Source: Pseudomonadota bacterium
GTDB taxonomy: Bacteria > Pseudomonadota > Gammaproteobacteria > Burkholderiales > Sulfuriferulaceae
Assembly (NCBI GenBank): GCA_021795395.1
Contig: JAJYPN010000008.1
Location: 1-64,000 of the forward strand
Direction of reading: 5' to 3'
DNA length: 64,000 bases
Shown here: one piece after another, positions 9,016 through 18,195 of the stretch
Position numbering within the stretch: position 1 is the stretch's first letter
Layout: every line of letters begins with the position of its first letter
Program-made: the position numbers and the translations under genes
The notes under the pieces: model-generated
Databases searched by the model: none
The model's input: only the letters and a program-made list of their open reading frames with translations
Told to the model about the DNA's origin: nothing

Positions 9016-9663
9016 CTACTGAACGAATACATTCAGCATCCTTCCTTCGTCTTTGGTGATGTAACCGGTAATTTTTGTAGCGATAAACAATTTATTGATC
9101 ACATCCTCGAAGTTATCGCCAGTAAAATCGGCGTCTTTTTTGGCGAACAAATCGTCACCGCTCCAACTGATCCGGTATTGGTTCTCTTTGGCAAACTGCG
9201 TCAATCTGGCGCGGATACTGTCGCCCGCACTGATTTTGATCGATGCATGGGCGGGCGTGGGCTGCGGTAACGGCAGCTTGGCCGGGGGCTGCGGTGCGGT
9301 TTCGGCAGCTGTAGGCGCCGCAGGAGAGTGAAGCGCCACATTTACCGGATGGGGCTTTTGCGATACGCGCATGACTCCGTTATTACAGGTGTAATTCAAA
9401 TTCGTGCCTTCAGCGAGACGCCGCACCGCTTCGCCCACCGTGCCGGAAACGTTCCGTGCGGAAATCGTACCGGCGTCAAATTCGCCGGTCTCCACCAATG
9501 AAATTCCTGTCCCTTTCAATATTTTTCTCAAAGCGGCAACGGGCCGTTCGTTATCGAACGATACCGGGCCGAAATGGGCTCCCAATTGGCATTCTTCCGC
9601 ATACACGACCTGCGGCACCTGAATCGCTGCGGCCAAAAACAGATAAATGATTAAATTACGCAC
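9016..9663 (-). CDS. TcpQ/PilL-type periplasmic pilus protein
   Basis: 215-residue secreted protein with a GTG start directly after the upstream stop. It has a signal peptide (about 1-22), an STN/secretin-N-like domain (about 35-100), a Pro/Ala-rich linker (about 108-138) and a C-terminal TcpQ-like domain (about 142-215, DSIRARLTQFAKENQYRISW...). TcpQ-domain proteins help localise and stabilise the type IVb secretin, and the secretin gene follows after 7 bases. It is shorter than plasmid PilL proteins. Confidence 0.75.
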   Translation of the reverse strand: MRNLIIYLFLAAAIQVPQVVYAEECQLGAHFGPVSFDNERPVAALRKILKGTGISLVETGEFDAGTISARNVSGTVGEAVRRLAEGTNLNYTCNNGVMRVSQKPHPVNVALHSPAAPTAAETAPQPPAKLPLPQPTPAHASIKISAGDSIRARLTQFAKENQYRISWSGDDLFAKKDADFTGDNFEDVINKLFIATKITGYITKDEGRMLNVFVQ

Positions 9664-9665
9664 GC

Positions 9666-10775
9666 TTAGTCCTTATCGGAAAAGACGATATCGACGATTC
9701 CATTATCAGAGCCGCCATCGTATGAACGTTTGATTACATGAATCCTGGACGGGCTTATGCCGTACTTCGCCAATGCCCCTCGACGCGTATCGATATCCGC
9801 CTCGGTGCCGCGCAGATACACCGCATGATAAAGTTTGGCCATGGCTCCGATTTCCGCCAGGGAACGGATTTTCCTGACGACGACATCGCCATTGGCCGTT
9901 TTTTCATAAAGACGGAATTGCGTGCGGTCACACGAGTGGTTTGCAGGCATGTTTCGGCCGGCGGGTTCCGTTATCTTCTTATAGCCGGAATCCTGTCTTC
10001 GAATCGACCGAGCGGCAGTTTCGATCATGCGGGTTTCAGTTTTTATTTCGGCAGGCAACACCAGTTTTTGCCCTGCGTAAATCAAGTTGGCATTGTGCAG
10101 ATTATTCAAGAGGATGATCTGGCGAACTGAAACGTGGTATTTTTGTGCAATGAGCGATATCGACTCACCTGCGCTGACGATATGGCTATCGGATTTTTTT
10201 ATTGCAGCCGGAATTAGGGCGGAAATAGGCGAATTTGCAGGCAAATATCGGGTGGTAGCAGCAGAACGGGGCTCGGTCAGGGGTACCACAGGAGCTTGAT
10301 TGAATATCAATTCGCCCGCGAATTGATCCTTGTTTTCGGAGCGGGCAAAGGGTGTCGAAAGACCGGTATCGCGCTCTGGCGGGATACTTGCCGAGGCGGC
10401 CACTGTCAGCGGCCGGGAAGACCCTGTCATCGATCCGTTATCGGTCAGGGGTCGTCCTCCGTCATAGTGAACAAGAGCCTGTTGTTCGCCGACCTTAACG
10501 AGTATTTCGGGACTAAGCCTGTCGACGACAATATAAGGAAAATCCTGATGGACGGGCAGGCGCATTACACCGTTTTCGGTATTGACGAACAAGGCAGGAA
10601 TCAGGTCGGGGTCACGAAACTGCAAATAAAGACGACTGCCGTCGTCGAATATCTGTACCGGCCGTACGGCGGTATCTCCGGCCGAACTGTAATGAAAGTC
10701 GTATCCCGGCAATTCCGAGGCGTGCGAAATTGACAGGAACGCCGCCGACAACAGGGACAATAATGTTTTTTTCAA
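9666..10775 (-). CDS. VirB9-C-like/LysM fusion protein of the pilus locus
   Basis: 369-residue secreted protein (signal peptide about 1-20). Residues 35-106 match the pattern of the C-terminal VirB9/CagX beta-domain: IFDDGSRLYLQF, a Pro-Ala-Leu-Phe strand, ...VVDRL..., then a final strand. Residues 198-241 form a LysM domain with the SLIAQKYHVSV...LLNNL...IYAGQKLVLP pattern, which would bind peptidoglycan. The last 85 residues are a domain I do not recognise. It overlaps the virB10-like gene by 4 bases. A role as a peptidoglycan-anchored collar linking the VirB-like proteins to the secretin is inference. Confidence 0.75.
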   Translation of the reverse strand: MKKTLLSLLSAAFLSISHASELPGYDFHYSSAGDTAVRPVQIFDDGSRLYLQFRDPDLIPALFVNTENGVMRLPVHQDFPYIVVDRLSPEILVKVGEQQALVHYDGGRPLTDNGSMTGSSRPLTVAASASIPPERDTGLSTPFARSENKDQFAGELIFNQAPVVPLTEPRSAATTRYLPANSPISALIPAAIKKSDSHIVSAGESISLIAQKYHVSVRQIILLNNLHNANLIYAGQKLVLPAEIKTETRMIETAARSIRRQDSGYKKITEPAGRNMPANHSCDRTQFRLYEKTANGDVVVRKIRSLAEIGAMAKLYHAVYLRGTEADIDTRRGALAKYGISPSRIHVIKRSYDGGSDNGIVDIVFSDKD

Positions 10776-12100
10776 TTCACGCTCCTTTCCGCGTTGGCCA
10801 CATCGGGAATTTCTATATCGTGCAAGACGATCAATGAAATTTTGGAACCGGCATCGATGGTCAACTGTGGTTTCATATTCAGATATTTACCCAAAATGCC
10901 GGTAGCGGTGGAATCGACGATCTGGCCAGCCGCATCGCCGATGGAGCCCGTGCTGCCAGGTGTGGCGTTCAGAATGAAATTTCCCGACGAATCGGGCGGC
11001 TGCAACGCCCAGGCCAGTACGGCGAGGAAAATTCCTGTGCCCAATTGGGGCAATATATGATTGTTGACGTTACCTTTGACGCCCGACCGCCCCAACGGAT
11101 CGGTGCCGTTCCACGCCGAAATCCGTATGGATGCGCCGGACGGCAATATGATGCGTTTGAAACCGAACATCATCCTGTCCTGGCCGAACAGCGTAGACTG
11201 GTTGTAGTCGCCTTCCAGGCGCGATCCGGCCGGAATGACCAGCTGGTCGCCATGGATGGAATCGTAAATATTTTCAGTTACCCGGGCGGATACGTGCCCG
11301 GGCAAGGTGTTATCGATCGCGGTCAATAGAACCAGCTGGATAACAGCGCCTTCCTGCAGGAGATTGCTCGACGGCGCCAAGTCCGGCAGCAAGCGTTTCG
11401 ATTGGTGCAATACGCTGGCCTTTTCCTGCCTTTCCTGCCAGACCTCATTAGGATCGCGGGCTTCCTTTTCCCTGACGGCTTGTTGCGCGGCAATCGCGAG
11501 CTGCGCTTGCGCATGCGCGCTTTCGTCTGCCGATTTGATCTGCTGCGCCACGCCGGCAGGCATAGCGGCTTGATCGAGCCTGGTTGCAGACGGGGCTACG
11601 GCTGTTCTTTCGTCGGGCTTGGCTTCATCGAAACTGGCAGGCAGATCGTTGCTCTTGAACAGGTTTTTTTTAAGATCGTCGAAATTAAAATTCAAGGCAT
11701 TCTTGGCAGCCTGATAGTTGTCGATCTGCTCGGGTGTGACCACGCCTGTCTCGAAAGGCAGCTTGCTGTCGGGATAGCGGATACCGTCAGCTTTTTTTGC
11801 CTTTTCCGCATTTTCTCTGGCAGCCTTGGCTTCGGCGGCGAGTTTCTCCTTTGCAAGTCTATCGCGTTCGGCTATATCCGCTTTTGCACTGGATTCCGAC
11901 TCAGGTTGATCGTTGCCGATCTGAGCGGCGATCGTTTCGGCACGTTTTTGCTCGGCCATGTGTTTTTGCGACTCATCGCCCGAAACGCTGAACTTGAGCA
12001 TGAAGGCGATAATCAATCCGCCCACCATGACGAAAGCGACTATGAGCACTATGTGCTTGCTGATTTTTCCTTTTCCCTGTGTGTTATCGGCGATCGCCAT
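10772..12100 (-). CDS. VirB10/TrbI-like type IV secretion protein
   Basis: 442-residue bitopic protein: a short cytoplasmic tail, a membrane segment at 16-36, an Ala/Lys/Glu-rich periplasmic helical stretch (about 45-100), and a C-terminal TrbI/VirB10 beta-barrel domain (about 240-435) with AGSRLEGDY, a region that may be the outer-membrane antenna, and a final DAGSKISLIVLHDIEIP strand. The reading frame is open further upstream, but the ATG at 12100 is chosen because it overlaps the virB9-like stop (TGATG). VirB10 proteins span the envelope and gate the core complex with VirB9 and VirB7. No VirB7-like lipoprotein gene is visible. Confidence 0.88.
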   Translation of the reverse strand: MAIADNTQGKGKISKHIVLIVAFVMVGGLIIAFMLKFSVSGDESQKHMAEQKRAETIAAQIGNDQPESESSAKADIAERDRLAKEKLAAEAKAARENAEKAKKADGIRYPDSKLPFETGVVTPEQIDNYQAAKNALNFNFDDLKKNLFKSNDLPASFDEAKPDERTAVAPSATRLDQAAMPAGVAQQIKSADESAHAQAQLAIAAQQAVREKEARDPNEVWQERQEKASVLHQSKRLLPDLAPSSNLLQEGAVIQLVLLTAIDNTLPGHVSARVTENIYDSIHGDQLVIPAGSRLEGDYNQSTLFGQDRMMFGFKRIILPSGASIRISAWNGTDPLGRSGVKGNVNNHILPQLGTGIFLAVLAWALQPPDSSGNFILNATPGSTGSIGDAAGQIVDSTATGILGKYLNMKPQLTIDAGSKISLIVLHDIEIPDVANAERSVN

Positions 12101-12918
12101 CAGTCGAACCATCCGAAAAAGGATTTGGAAACCGGTTTGCGGCCCTTGACCATGACCTTGACTTCCTGATCTCCGAGCTTGAGCAGCCAGGCATCGGCCA
12201 CACGCTGGGCCTTGAACATGCCGTCGGGTTCTATCGTATAATTGACGAGTTCCGGGCGATCCTTGTCGTCCAGAACGAAAAGGGCCGGTAATTCCTGCGC
12301 ATCGCGAGGGATTCTGAACCACGTAAACTTGCCGTTATCGGCGACCAGCGATGGGGCAAAATTCGCTGCGCCGCTAATCGTGTAGTTAACGAACATATCC
12401 GCCAACGATGGAGTAGCCGCCTCCTGTTTATCGTTATTGTCCGGCTCGGATTCTTCGTATTGAGCGGGCAATTCGTTCTGATCCGGCTCCGGCACCAGCC
12501 ATCGCACCCGCTGAAACCACACGCCGCTGTCTGCGGCTTCAAAAGTGAGCAGATAGGAACGCTGGTTGGTAATCAGCGTGGCGGTATTGACGCTGCCCGC
12601 GACCTTCGGCATCACGAATACGTGCCGCTTGTCTCCTGATATGGTATAAGGCCAGCCGCGTTTATCGTCCGCGGAAGGATAATAAGCCGTAATCCTTTCG
12701 TTTTCCGGTACGACGATTTCGGTATATACCTTGACGCGCGTCTTGATCGGGTAAGTGCGATTCGGATCGTATTCATACGACACCAGCTTCGTGTCCTTGA
12801 ATAAATCCGGCGCGACGATCGCATTGTCCTTATCCGCCGGCGGAGGAAAAATCGTTTCGGCGGAAGCGTTGCCAAACATCAGCAGCAAAACCGGAACAAA
12901 GGAATAAACCGGTTTCAT
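12100..12918 (-). CDS. VirB9/TrbG-like type IV secretion protein
   Basis: 272-residue periplasmic protein with a signal peptide (about 1-20). It has the N-terminal VirB9 domain (about 45-145, with YDPNRTYPIKTRVKVYTEI, the pattern of the first strands) and the C-terminal domain (about 175-262, ending in WLLKLGDQEVKVMVKG). The linker between them is acidic (EESEPDNNDKQEA). It sits between virB8- and virB10-like genes with 4-base and 1-base overlaps, which is the order in conjugative systems. It would form the outer-membrane part of a core complex. Confidence 0.87.
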   Translation of the reverse strand: MKPVYSFVPVLLLMFGNASAETIFPPPADKDNAIVAPDLFKDTKLVSYEYDPNRTYPIKTRVKVYTEIVVPENERITAYYPSADDKRGWPYTISGDKRHVFVMPKVAGSVNTATLITNQRSYLLTFEAADSGVWFQRVRWLVPEPDQNELPAQYEESEPDNNDKQEAATPSLADMFVNYTISGAANFAPSLVADNGKFTWFRIPRDAQELPALFVLDDKDRPELVNYTIEPDGMFKAQRVADAWLLKLGDQEVKVMVKGRKPVSKSFFGWFD

Positions 12919-13565
12919 TGGCCCATTTCCTCGTCTATGGTGAATTGCGTCACATAAAAGCCGATGGGATTGTGCAAGGCTTCCTCGTCGCTCTTGACGG
13001 GCTCGAGCACATAATGAAGCGTGATCGCCCTGGTAACGGTAGTGGATTCGCTATTGCCGCTGAGCGTGGTCAATTTGACGATGGCGGTGATGACATTTTC
13101 TGCACTGGGCAATATCGTAATACGCTGCAAGCTCACATTACGGGCCAGCGAAGGGTCCTTATCCATACGCTCGAGCGTATTGTCGGCGGTCAGGAAATTT
13201 TCGACCTGGGTTTTTGCCTTGCTCAGCACCATCATTTTGGCGGAAGGCAAAAATTCGTTTCTGGTGCGATAAGGGTCGATAGTCAATAATTCCCTGACAA
13301 ATTTTGCCGCAAAATATTTGATATTCTGTTCGCCCGGTGTGAATTTTCTGGCCGCAAGCGCCGACACCTGCACCAAACCGGTATCCTTGTCGGAAGCAAC
13401 GAAATAAGGAATGCGCTCTTTTAGCGGCATCAACGACGCCAGGGCTACGGCCATCGCAATATTGACTGCCAGCGATCCTAACAAGAGCACTGTTACCCGA
13501 TTGGCTTCCAGCCTCGGGCGCAGGTTTCTTCGCAATTGTATTTCTATGGGATTATCCACGACCAT
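12915..13565 (-). CDS. VirB8/TrbF-like inner-membrane protein
   Basis: 216-residue bitopic protein with a membrane segment at about 22-45 and a periplasmic VirB8/TrbF domain (about 60-210; LKERIPYFVASDKDTGLVQV and the C-terminal NPIGFYVTQFTIDEE are family-like). First gene of the pilus operon, with a 4-base overlap to the virB9-like gene and an AT-rich promoter region upstream. VirB8 proteins act as assembly factors for type IV secretion channels. No VirB3, B4, B6, B11 or D4 homologue is in the window. Confidence 0.87.
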   Translation of the reverse strand: MVVDNPIEIQLRRNLRPRLEANRVTVLLLGSLAVNIAMAVALASLMPLKERIPYFVASDKDTGLVQVSALAARKFTPGEQNIKYFAAKFVRELLTIDPYRTRNEFLPSAKMMVLSKAKTQVENFLTADNTLERMDKDPSLARNVSLQRITILPSAENVITAIVKLTTLSGNSESTTVTRAITLHYVLEPVKSDEEALHNPIGFYVTQFTIDEEMGQ

Positions 13566-13594
13566 ATCTGCTTTTTTTAATTATTTACAATATC

Positions 13595-13622
13595 AATATA
13601 GCATTAGTTTATTACTAATAAA
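13595..13622 (-). promoter_or_regulatory. Candidate promoter and operator of the pilus/VirB operon
   Basis: The 102-base gap upstream of the virB8-like gene is markedly AT-rich. Reading leftward it holds an extended -10 (TGCTATATT, 13595-13603). Just upstream is a 15-base palindrome, TTTATTA-C-TAATAAA (13608-13622), which would cover the -35 region. The palindrome suggests a regulator site, possibly for the two-component regulator encoded upstream. No transcript evidence is available. Confidence 0.45.
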
Positions 13623-13667
13623 TGAAATATAAATGGCAAAAAAAAGTAGGCGGAAAAGAGAGAAGAT

Positions 13668-15059
13668 TCAGGCTATTCCGGGGAAGCGCACGATGATCAG
13701 AGTACCCATTCCGGTATCGGGATCGGTAATCCGCAATTCCGCGTTGTGTTGGCGGACGATTTCCTGCACGATGGCAAGACCGAGACCGCAGCCGTTACCC
13801 GGGCTGCCGTCGACACGGTAGAAGCGTTCGAGCACTTTGTCGCGCTGTGCAACCGGAATGCCGATGCCGTTGTCCTCGACTTCGAGAACGGCGCCGTCGT
13901 CCTGATAGCAGCGTACGGTAATATAGCCGTTCTCGCCGGTATAGCGAATCGCGTTATCGATCAGGTTGGCGAGCAGTTCGCCGATCAACAGCCTGTCTCC
14001 GATGAACGGCGCGGACGTGATCTCGAAACCCAGATCGATTTTTTTAATGGCAGCCCGATGCAGCCAGAATGCGATGCTTTCTTCTATCAGTTCGGCCAGA
14101 TCGAGCCTTTGCTGGGTCACCAGATATTGCGATCCGGGCTCGGCGCGCGCCAGCGCCAATAACTGATTGGCGATGTGGGCAGCGCGCTGGGTGGCATCGA
14201 GCAATTGTTCGAGCATGCCGCGCAATTCGCTGGCCATGTCGTTGCGCAATGCGATTTCCAGTTGTGTTTGCAAACCCGCCAGCGGCGTTCGCAACTGATG
14301 CGCGGCATTTGCCAGAAAACGCTGCTGCCCGTCGATCGAGGCGGATAATCCCACCAGCAGATTGTTTAGCGCGCCGATCACCTGTCTGACTTCTATCGGC
14401 GCGTGCTCTTCGGGGACGGGGCTCAAATCCAGCAGGGAGCGGGCAGCGATCTCCGCCTGCAAGTCGCGTAGCGGTGTCAGACCGCGGCTGATGCCGAACC
14501 ACACCAGTAAAATGGCTGCGAAAGCGATGATCAGCGCCGGGGTAATCATGACTGCCAGCAGCTCGTACAGATTTCGGTCCCGTCGTATCAGGGTCTCCGC
14601 GATCTGAATTACGACAAAATGCGGCACATTGTCAAACCGCATCCCATTGTCCAACGGTATGCGCAACACGCCTACCCGGACTTTGCGACCGCTATAGTAC
14701 GTCGTATAAAAGATCGGCTTGCTGCCCAGATAGGCAGGCAGGGGCAGACGCAGATCGCCGGCGAAGCTTTTCCCGTCCTCGTTGACGATCTGGAAATACA
14801 CGCTGTCGTAGGCGTGAGTAAAGAGCGAACGCAAGGATTCGGGCGACATGACCAGAACCGGGTGATCGTTCCTGATCTCGATGTGCTGACTCAATGCCTG
14901 TATCGGATCAAGCAGAGCTTTATCATAGGCATCGGTAACCGATACCCTGGCAATATAAAACGCGCCCCCTGTCGCTATCGCCAGCAAAAAAAGCAATGGA
15001 ATCAGAACCCATGCCAGCAATAAACTGCGCAGGCTGTGATTTCGGATATTAGGCGCCAT
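13668..15059 (-). CDS. Sensor histidine kinase, TctE/QseC type
   Basis: 463-residue membrane kinase. The start at 15059 is chosen over the longer open frame because it overlaps the regulator stop by 11 bases and begins with a normal signal anchor. It has a membrane helix at about 12-34, a periplasmic 2CSK_N-like sensor domain (about 35-165), a second helix (about 167-190), a HAMP-like linker, an H-box ANAAHQLRTPL with His254, and HATPase N, G1 (DNGIGIP) and G2 (GCGLGLAI) boxes. The sensor domain resembles those of TctE/QseC kinases, which respond to small organic acids or signals. It forms an operon with the regulator at 15049-15723 and lies just upstream of the pilus operon. Confidence 0.9.
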   Translation of the reverse strand: MAPNIRNHSLRSLLLAWVLIPLLFLLAIATGGAFYIARVSVTDAYDKALLDPIQALSQHIEIRNDHPVLVMSPESLRSLFTHAYDSVYFQIVNEDGKSFAGDLRLPLPAYLGSKPIFYTTYYSGRKVRVGVLRIPLDNGMRFDNVPHFVVIQIAETLIRRDRNLYELLAVMITPALIIAFAAILLVWFGISRGLTPLRDLQAEIAARSLLDLSPVPEEHAPIEVRQVIGALNNLLVGLSASIDGQQRFLANAAHQLRTPLAGLQTQLEIALRNDMASELRGMLEQLLDATQRAAHIANQLLALARAEPGSQYLVTQQRLDLAELIEESIAFWLHRAAIKKIDLGFEITSAPFIGDRLLIGELLANLIDNAIRYTGENGYITVRCYQDDGAVLEVEDNGIGIPVAQRDKVLERFYRVDGSPGNGCGLGLAIVQEIVRQHNAELRITDPDTGMGTLIIVRFPGIA

Positions 15060-15723
15060 CGCCGGCTTCGAGCAGGTAGCCAAAGCCGCGTATGGTACGG
15101 ATATTGACTCCGGCCGGCTCCAGCTTGCTGCGTAACCGCGACATATACACTTCGATGGCGTTGGGGCTGATGTTTTCATCCCAATTGCACACAGCCTGCA
15201 ATATCTTGTCCTTGCTCAGGATCTGCCCCTGCCGCATCAGCAAATATTCCAGCACGCCCCATTCCCTGGCGGTAAGATTGAGCGGCGACTGTTTGATCCA
15301 GGCGCGATGCGACAGCGTGTCGAGCAACAGATCCCCGCAACTCAGCTGCGAGCTGTTCATCTGCGTCCCGCGTCGCACCAAAGCGCGGATACGCGCTTCG
15401 AATTCGTTCAGTTCGAACGGCTTGACCAGATAATCGTCCGCTCCGGAATCCAAGCCCCGCACCTTGTCGGCCACGTCGTCGCGCGCCGTCAAGATCATCA
15501 CCGGACACGATTGGCCGCGGGATCTCAAACGTTTAAGCACGGTAAACCCATCGATTCCCGGCAAACCCAGATCAAGCACGACGAGATCGTACGATTCGGA
15601 ACTCAGTGCCAGATCCGCCCGCTCACCGCTATTGACCCGATCCACGGCATAGCCGGTCTGGTCCAGGATGCGAACGAGACCGGCGGCCAACAGCTCGTCG
15701 TCTTCAACTATCAAAACTCGCAT
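15049..15723 (-). CDS. OmpR-family response regulator, TctD/QseB type
   Basis: 224-residue DNA-binding regulator. The receiver domain (1-115) has the acidic pocket (E7 D8 D9), phospho-acceptor Asp51 (VVLDLGLPG), Thr79 and Lys101. A winged-helix output domain follows (about 125-220, ending RTIRGFGYLLE). It is the partner of the overlapping kinase gene. Its target is unknown, but the neighbouring pilus operon promoter with its palindrome is a natural candidate. Confidence 0.92.
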   Translation of the reverse strand: MRVLIVEDDELLAAGLVRILDQTGYAVDRVNSGERADLALSSESYDLVVLDLGLPGIDGFTVLKRLRSRGQSCPVMILTARDDVADKVRGLDSGADDYLVKPFELNEFEARIRALVRRGTQMNSSQLSCGDLLLDTLSHRAWIKQSPLNLTAREWGVLEYLLMRQGQILSKDKILQAVCNWDENISPNAIEVYMSRLRSKLEPAGVNIRTIRGFGYLLEAGDGA

Positions 15724-15895
15724 TTAATCTTCTTTCGTCGGCGTTTTGCGGCATGACTTTCCAAAAGCAAACACCATTATAGCCAGAATGCAAAAACGCG
15801 ACATAAAAAATCGGGAGAGCGTATACCTGCCGATGGAGGTATCGGCAACGGTCGCGCAACGAAAAGGAACGGCGCCGAATCCCAGCAGAAATGGA

Positions 15896-16194
15896 AGTGA
15901 AGCTGATCGATAAGCCGGGTTTTGTCGTGGGCAATCATTCCTCTAGGCGATTGATTGCTCAATCGCTCAAGCAGCCTACCCGCAGACTCGGCGAGCCGCT
16001 TCATCGTCTGCCTATTTGGCCTTGCTCCGGATGGAGGTTACCGCGTTTCACGTCCGCCTTGCGGCATACTCGTCTCTGTGGCCCTGTTCCTCGCCTCGCG
16101 GCGGCCGGCCGTTAACCGGCATCCTGCCCTATGGAGCCCGGACTTTCCTCCCCCCTGATCGCTCAAGGCGGCGATTGCCTGACCAGCTTCCCCC
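15896..16194 (-). ncRNA. rnpB: RNase P RNA, bacterial class A
   Basis: Catalytic RNA that trims the 5' leader from pre-tRNAs. Read leftward it starts near GGGGGAAGCTGGTCAGGC, has the diagnostic GAGGAAAGTCCGGGCTCC block (about 16132-16149) and the downstream conserved stretch GACGATGAAGC (about 15997-16007). It ends with the CGACAAAACCCGGCTTATCG region (about 15907-15926) that pairs back to the 5' side. Length of about 300 bases is normal. A plausible promoter (TACACT about 7 bases before the 5' end) lies immediately upstream. The exact ends are estimates. Confidence 0.95.
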
Positions 16195-16221
16195 ATAGTG
16201 TAACCTATAACGCATCGTTAA

Positions 16222-16339
16222 CCTAGAAACGGCAGTTGACCGCTAGCCAGCCGGGTTAAGCCCATGATGATTCATGGTCGCGCCTGGCCCTGCACCGCGA
16301 TGAACGCACACTTCAACGCGTCCAACTGCCGTTTCCAGG
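16222..16339. ncRNA. Long inverted repeat upstream of rnpB, candidate structured RNA
   Basis: A 13-base perfect inverted repeat (GAAACGGCAGTTG, 16226-16238, with its complement at 16323-16335) extends to 17 of 18 bases (CCT[A/G]GAAACGGCAGTTG). It encloses about 84 bases that contain a further short hairpin, CCATGA/TCATGG (16262-16277). No reading frame and no T-run terminator are associated with it. It could be a small RNA, a leader element between the TonB-like gene and rnpB, or a mobile-repeat remnant. I do not recognise the family. Confidence 0.4.
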
Positions 16340-16400
16340 TTTAATGATCCTTACAGCGATCGCGTAACGGCTCGAACGGGAAACCATGATATCGGTGTCG

Positions 16401-17018
<618 letters not shown>

Positions 17019-17029
17019 AAACGACGGAA

Positions 17030-17413
17030 TTAATGCAGAGTGCGCGGCATTGCCAATACGAAAGCCGGAACTTCGGCGTCAAAATGCTCGCCGTCTTCGG
17101 CGATCATCTGATACGTGCCACGCATGGTGCCGACCGGCGTATTCAGAGCCGTACCGCTGGTATATTCGAACGCTTCGCCGGGCTTCAACAAGGGTTGTTC
17201 GCCGACGACGCCCAGGCCTCGCACTTCCTGCACCCGATCTTCGGCGTCGGTGATCAGCCAGTGACGCGATACCAATTGCGCCGCGACCGTACCGGTATTG
17301 GAAATGGTAATGGTGTACGCAAATACATAACGCTCCTCATCCGGATCGGACTGCTCGGGCAGATAAGCGGTTTGCACGTTGATCGTGATATGTTTCTTTC
17401 TGATATCGGCCAT
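17030..17413 (-). CDS. apaG: ApaG protein
   Basis: 127-residue single-domain fibronectin III-like protein of the ApaG (DUF525) family, with the characteristic ...[14 protein letters not shown]...[11 protein letters not shown]...[20 protein letters not shown]...TP.G.M.G.Y run. The biochemical function is unclear; the family is linked to stress and Ap4A metabolism by gene neighbourhood. Divergent from rpe, with a shared 92-base intergenic region. Confidence 0.95.
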   Translation of the reverse strand: MADIRKKHITINVQTAYLPEQSDPDEERYVFAYTITISNTGTVAAQLVSRHWLITDAEDRVQEVRGLGVVGEQPLLKPGEAFEYTSGTALNTPVGTMRGTYQMIAEDGEHFDAEVPAFVLAMPRTLH

Positions 17414-17505
17414 GGTTCGCTTTCAATAAAACTCATATTGTTACTGAGAGGCAATTACAGGTAAAATTCCATGTTCTACTATTTAGCGGTCATTCAGGAG
17501 CCATC

Positions 17506-18195
17506 GTGTCCAGACAATTTCGTATCGCACCCAGCATTCTATCCGCAAACTTTGCCAAATTGGGACAAGAAGTGACCGACGTGGTCGCTTCCGGTGCCGA
17601 CATCATTCATTTCGACGTGATGGATAACCATTATGTCCCCAATCTGACTATCGGACCGCTGGTATGCGAATCCTTGCGTCCGGTCACTACAGCCATCATT
17701 GACGTGCATTTGATGGTCAAGCCGGTTGATCGCATTATCCCCGATTTTGCCAAGGCGGGGGCAAACATCATCACGTTCCACCCGGAAGCGTCCGAGCATA
17801 TCGATCGCACCCTGTCACTGATCCGGGAATCGGGCTGCAAGGCCGGGCTGGTATTCAATCCCGCTACCTCACTGAACTATCTCGACCATGTCATGGATAA
17901 AATCGACATGATACTGCTGATGTCGGTCAATCCCGGTTTCGGCGGGCAAAAGTTCATCCCCGAGACCCTGAATAAGATCCGTGCGGCGCGCCAGCGCATC
18001 GATGCGTCCGGACGCGACATCTGGTTGGAAGTCGACGGCGGTGTCAAAGTGGATAACATTGCCGACGTCGCACGCGCCGGTGCCGACGTGTTCGTTGCCG
18101 GCTCGGCGATATTCGGTGCAGCCAGGGATACCGACCCGCATCGGTACGATACTGTCGTCGCCGCGCTGCGCGCAGAACTGGACAAGGTGGCGTAA
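17506..18195 (+). CDS. rpe: Ribulose-phosphate 3-epimerase
   Basis: Interconverts ribulose-5-phosphate and xylulose-5-phosphate in the pentose phosphate and Calvin-Benson cycles. 229 residues, a complete TIM barrel: APSILSANF near the N-terminus, the metal-ligand motif [34 protein letters not shown] and VDGGV. GTG start with CAGGAG ribosome binding site. The stop overlaps the gph start (TAATG), so the two are coupled. The pairing with phosphoglycolate phosphatase fits an organism that may fix CO2, although the same pair occurs in heterotrophs. Confidence 0.97.
   Translation: MSRQFRIAPSILSANFAKLGQEVTDVVASGADIIHFDVMDNHYVPNLTIGPLVCESLRPVTTAIIDVHLMVKPVDRIIPDFAKAGANIITFHPEASEHIDRTLSLIRESGCKAGLVFNPATSLNYLDHVMDKIDMILLMSVNPGFGGQKFIPETLNKIRAARQRIDASGRDIWLEVDGGVKVDNIADVARAGADVFVAGSAIFGAARDTDPHRYDTVVAALRAELDKVA

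Noticed and set aside
12101-12322. Longer N-terminus of the VirB10-like protein
   Set aside because: The extra 74 residues overlap the virB9-like gene in another frame and are low-quality sequence; the ATG at 12100 is coupled to the virB9-like stop and directly precedes the membrane segment.
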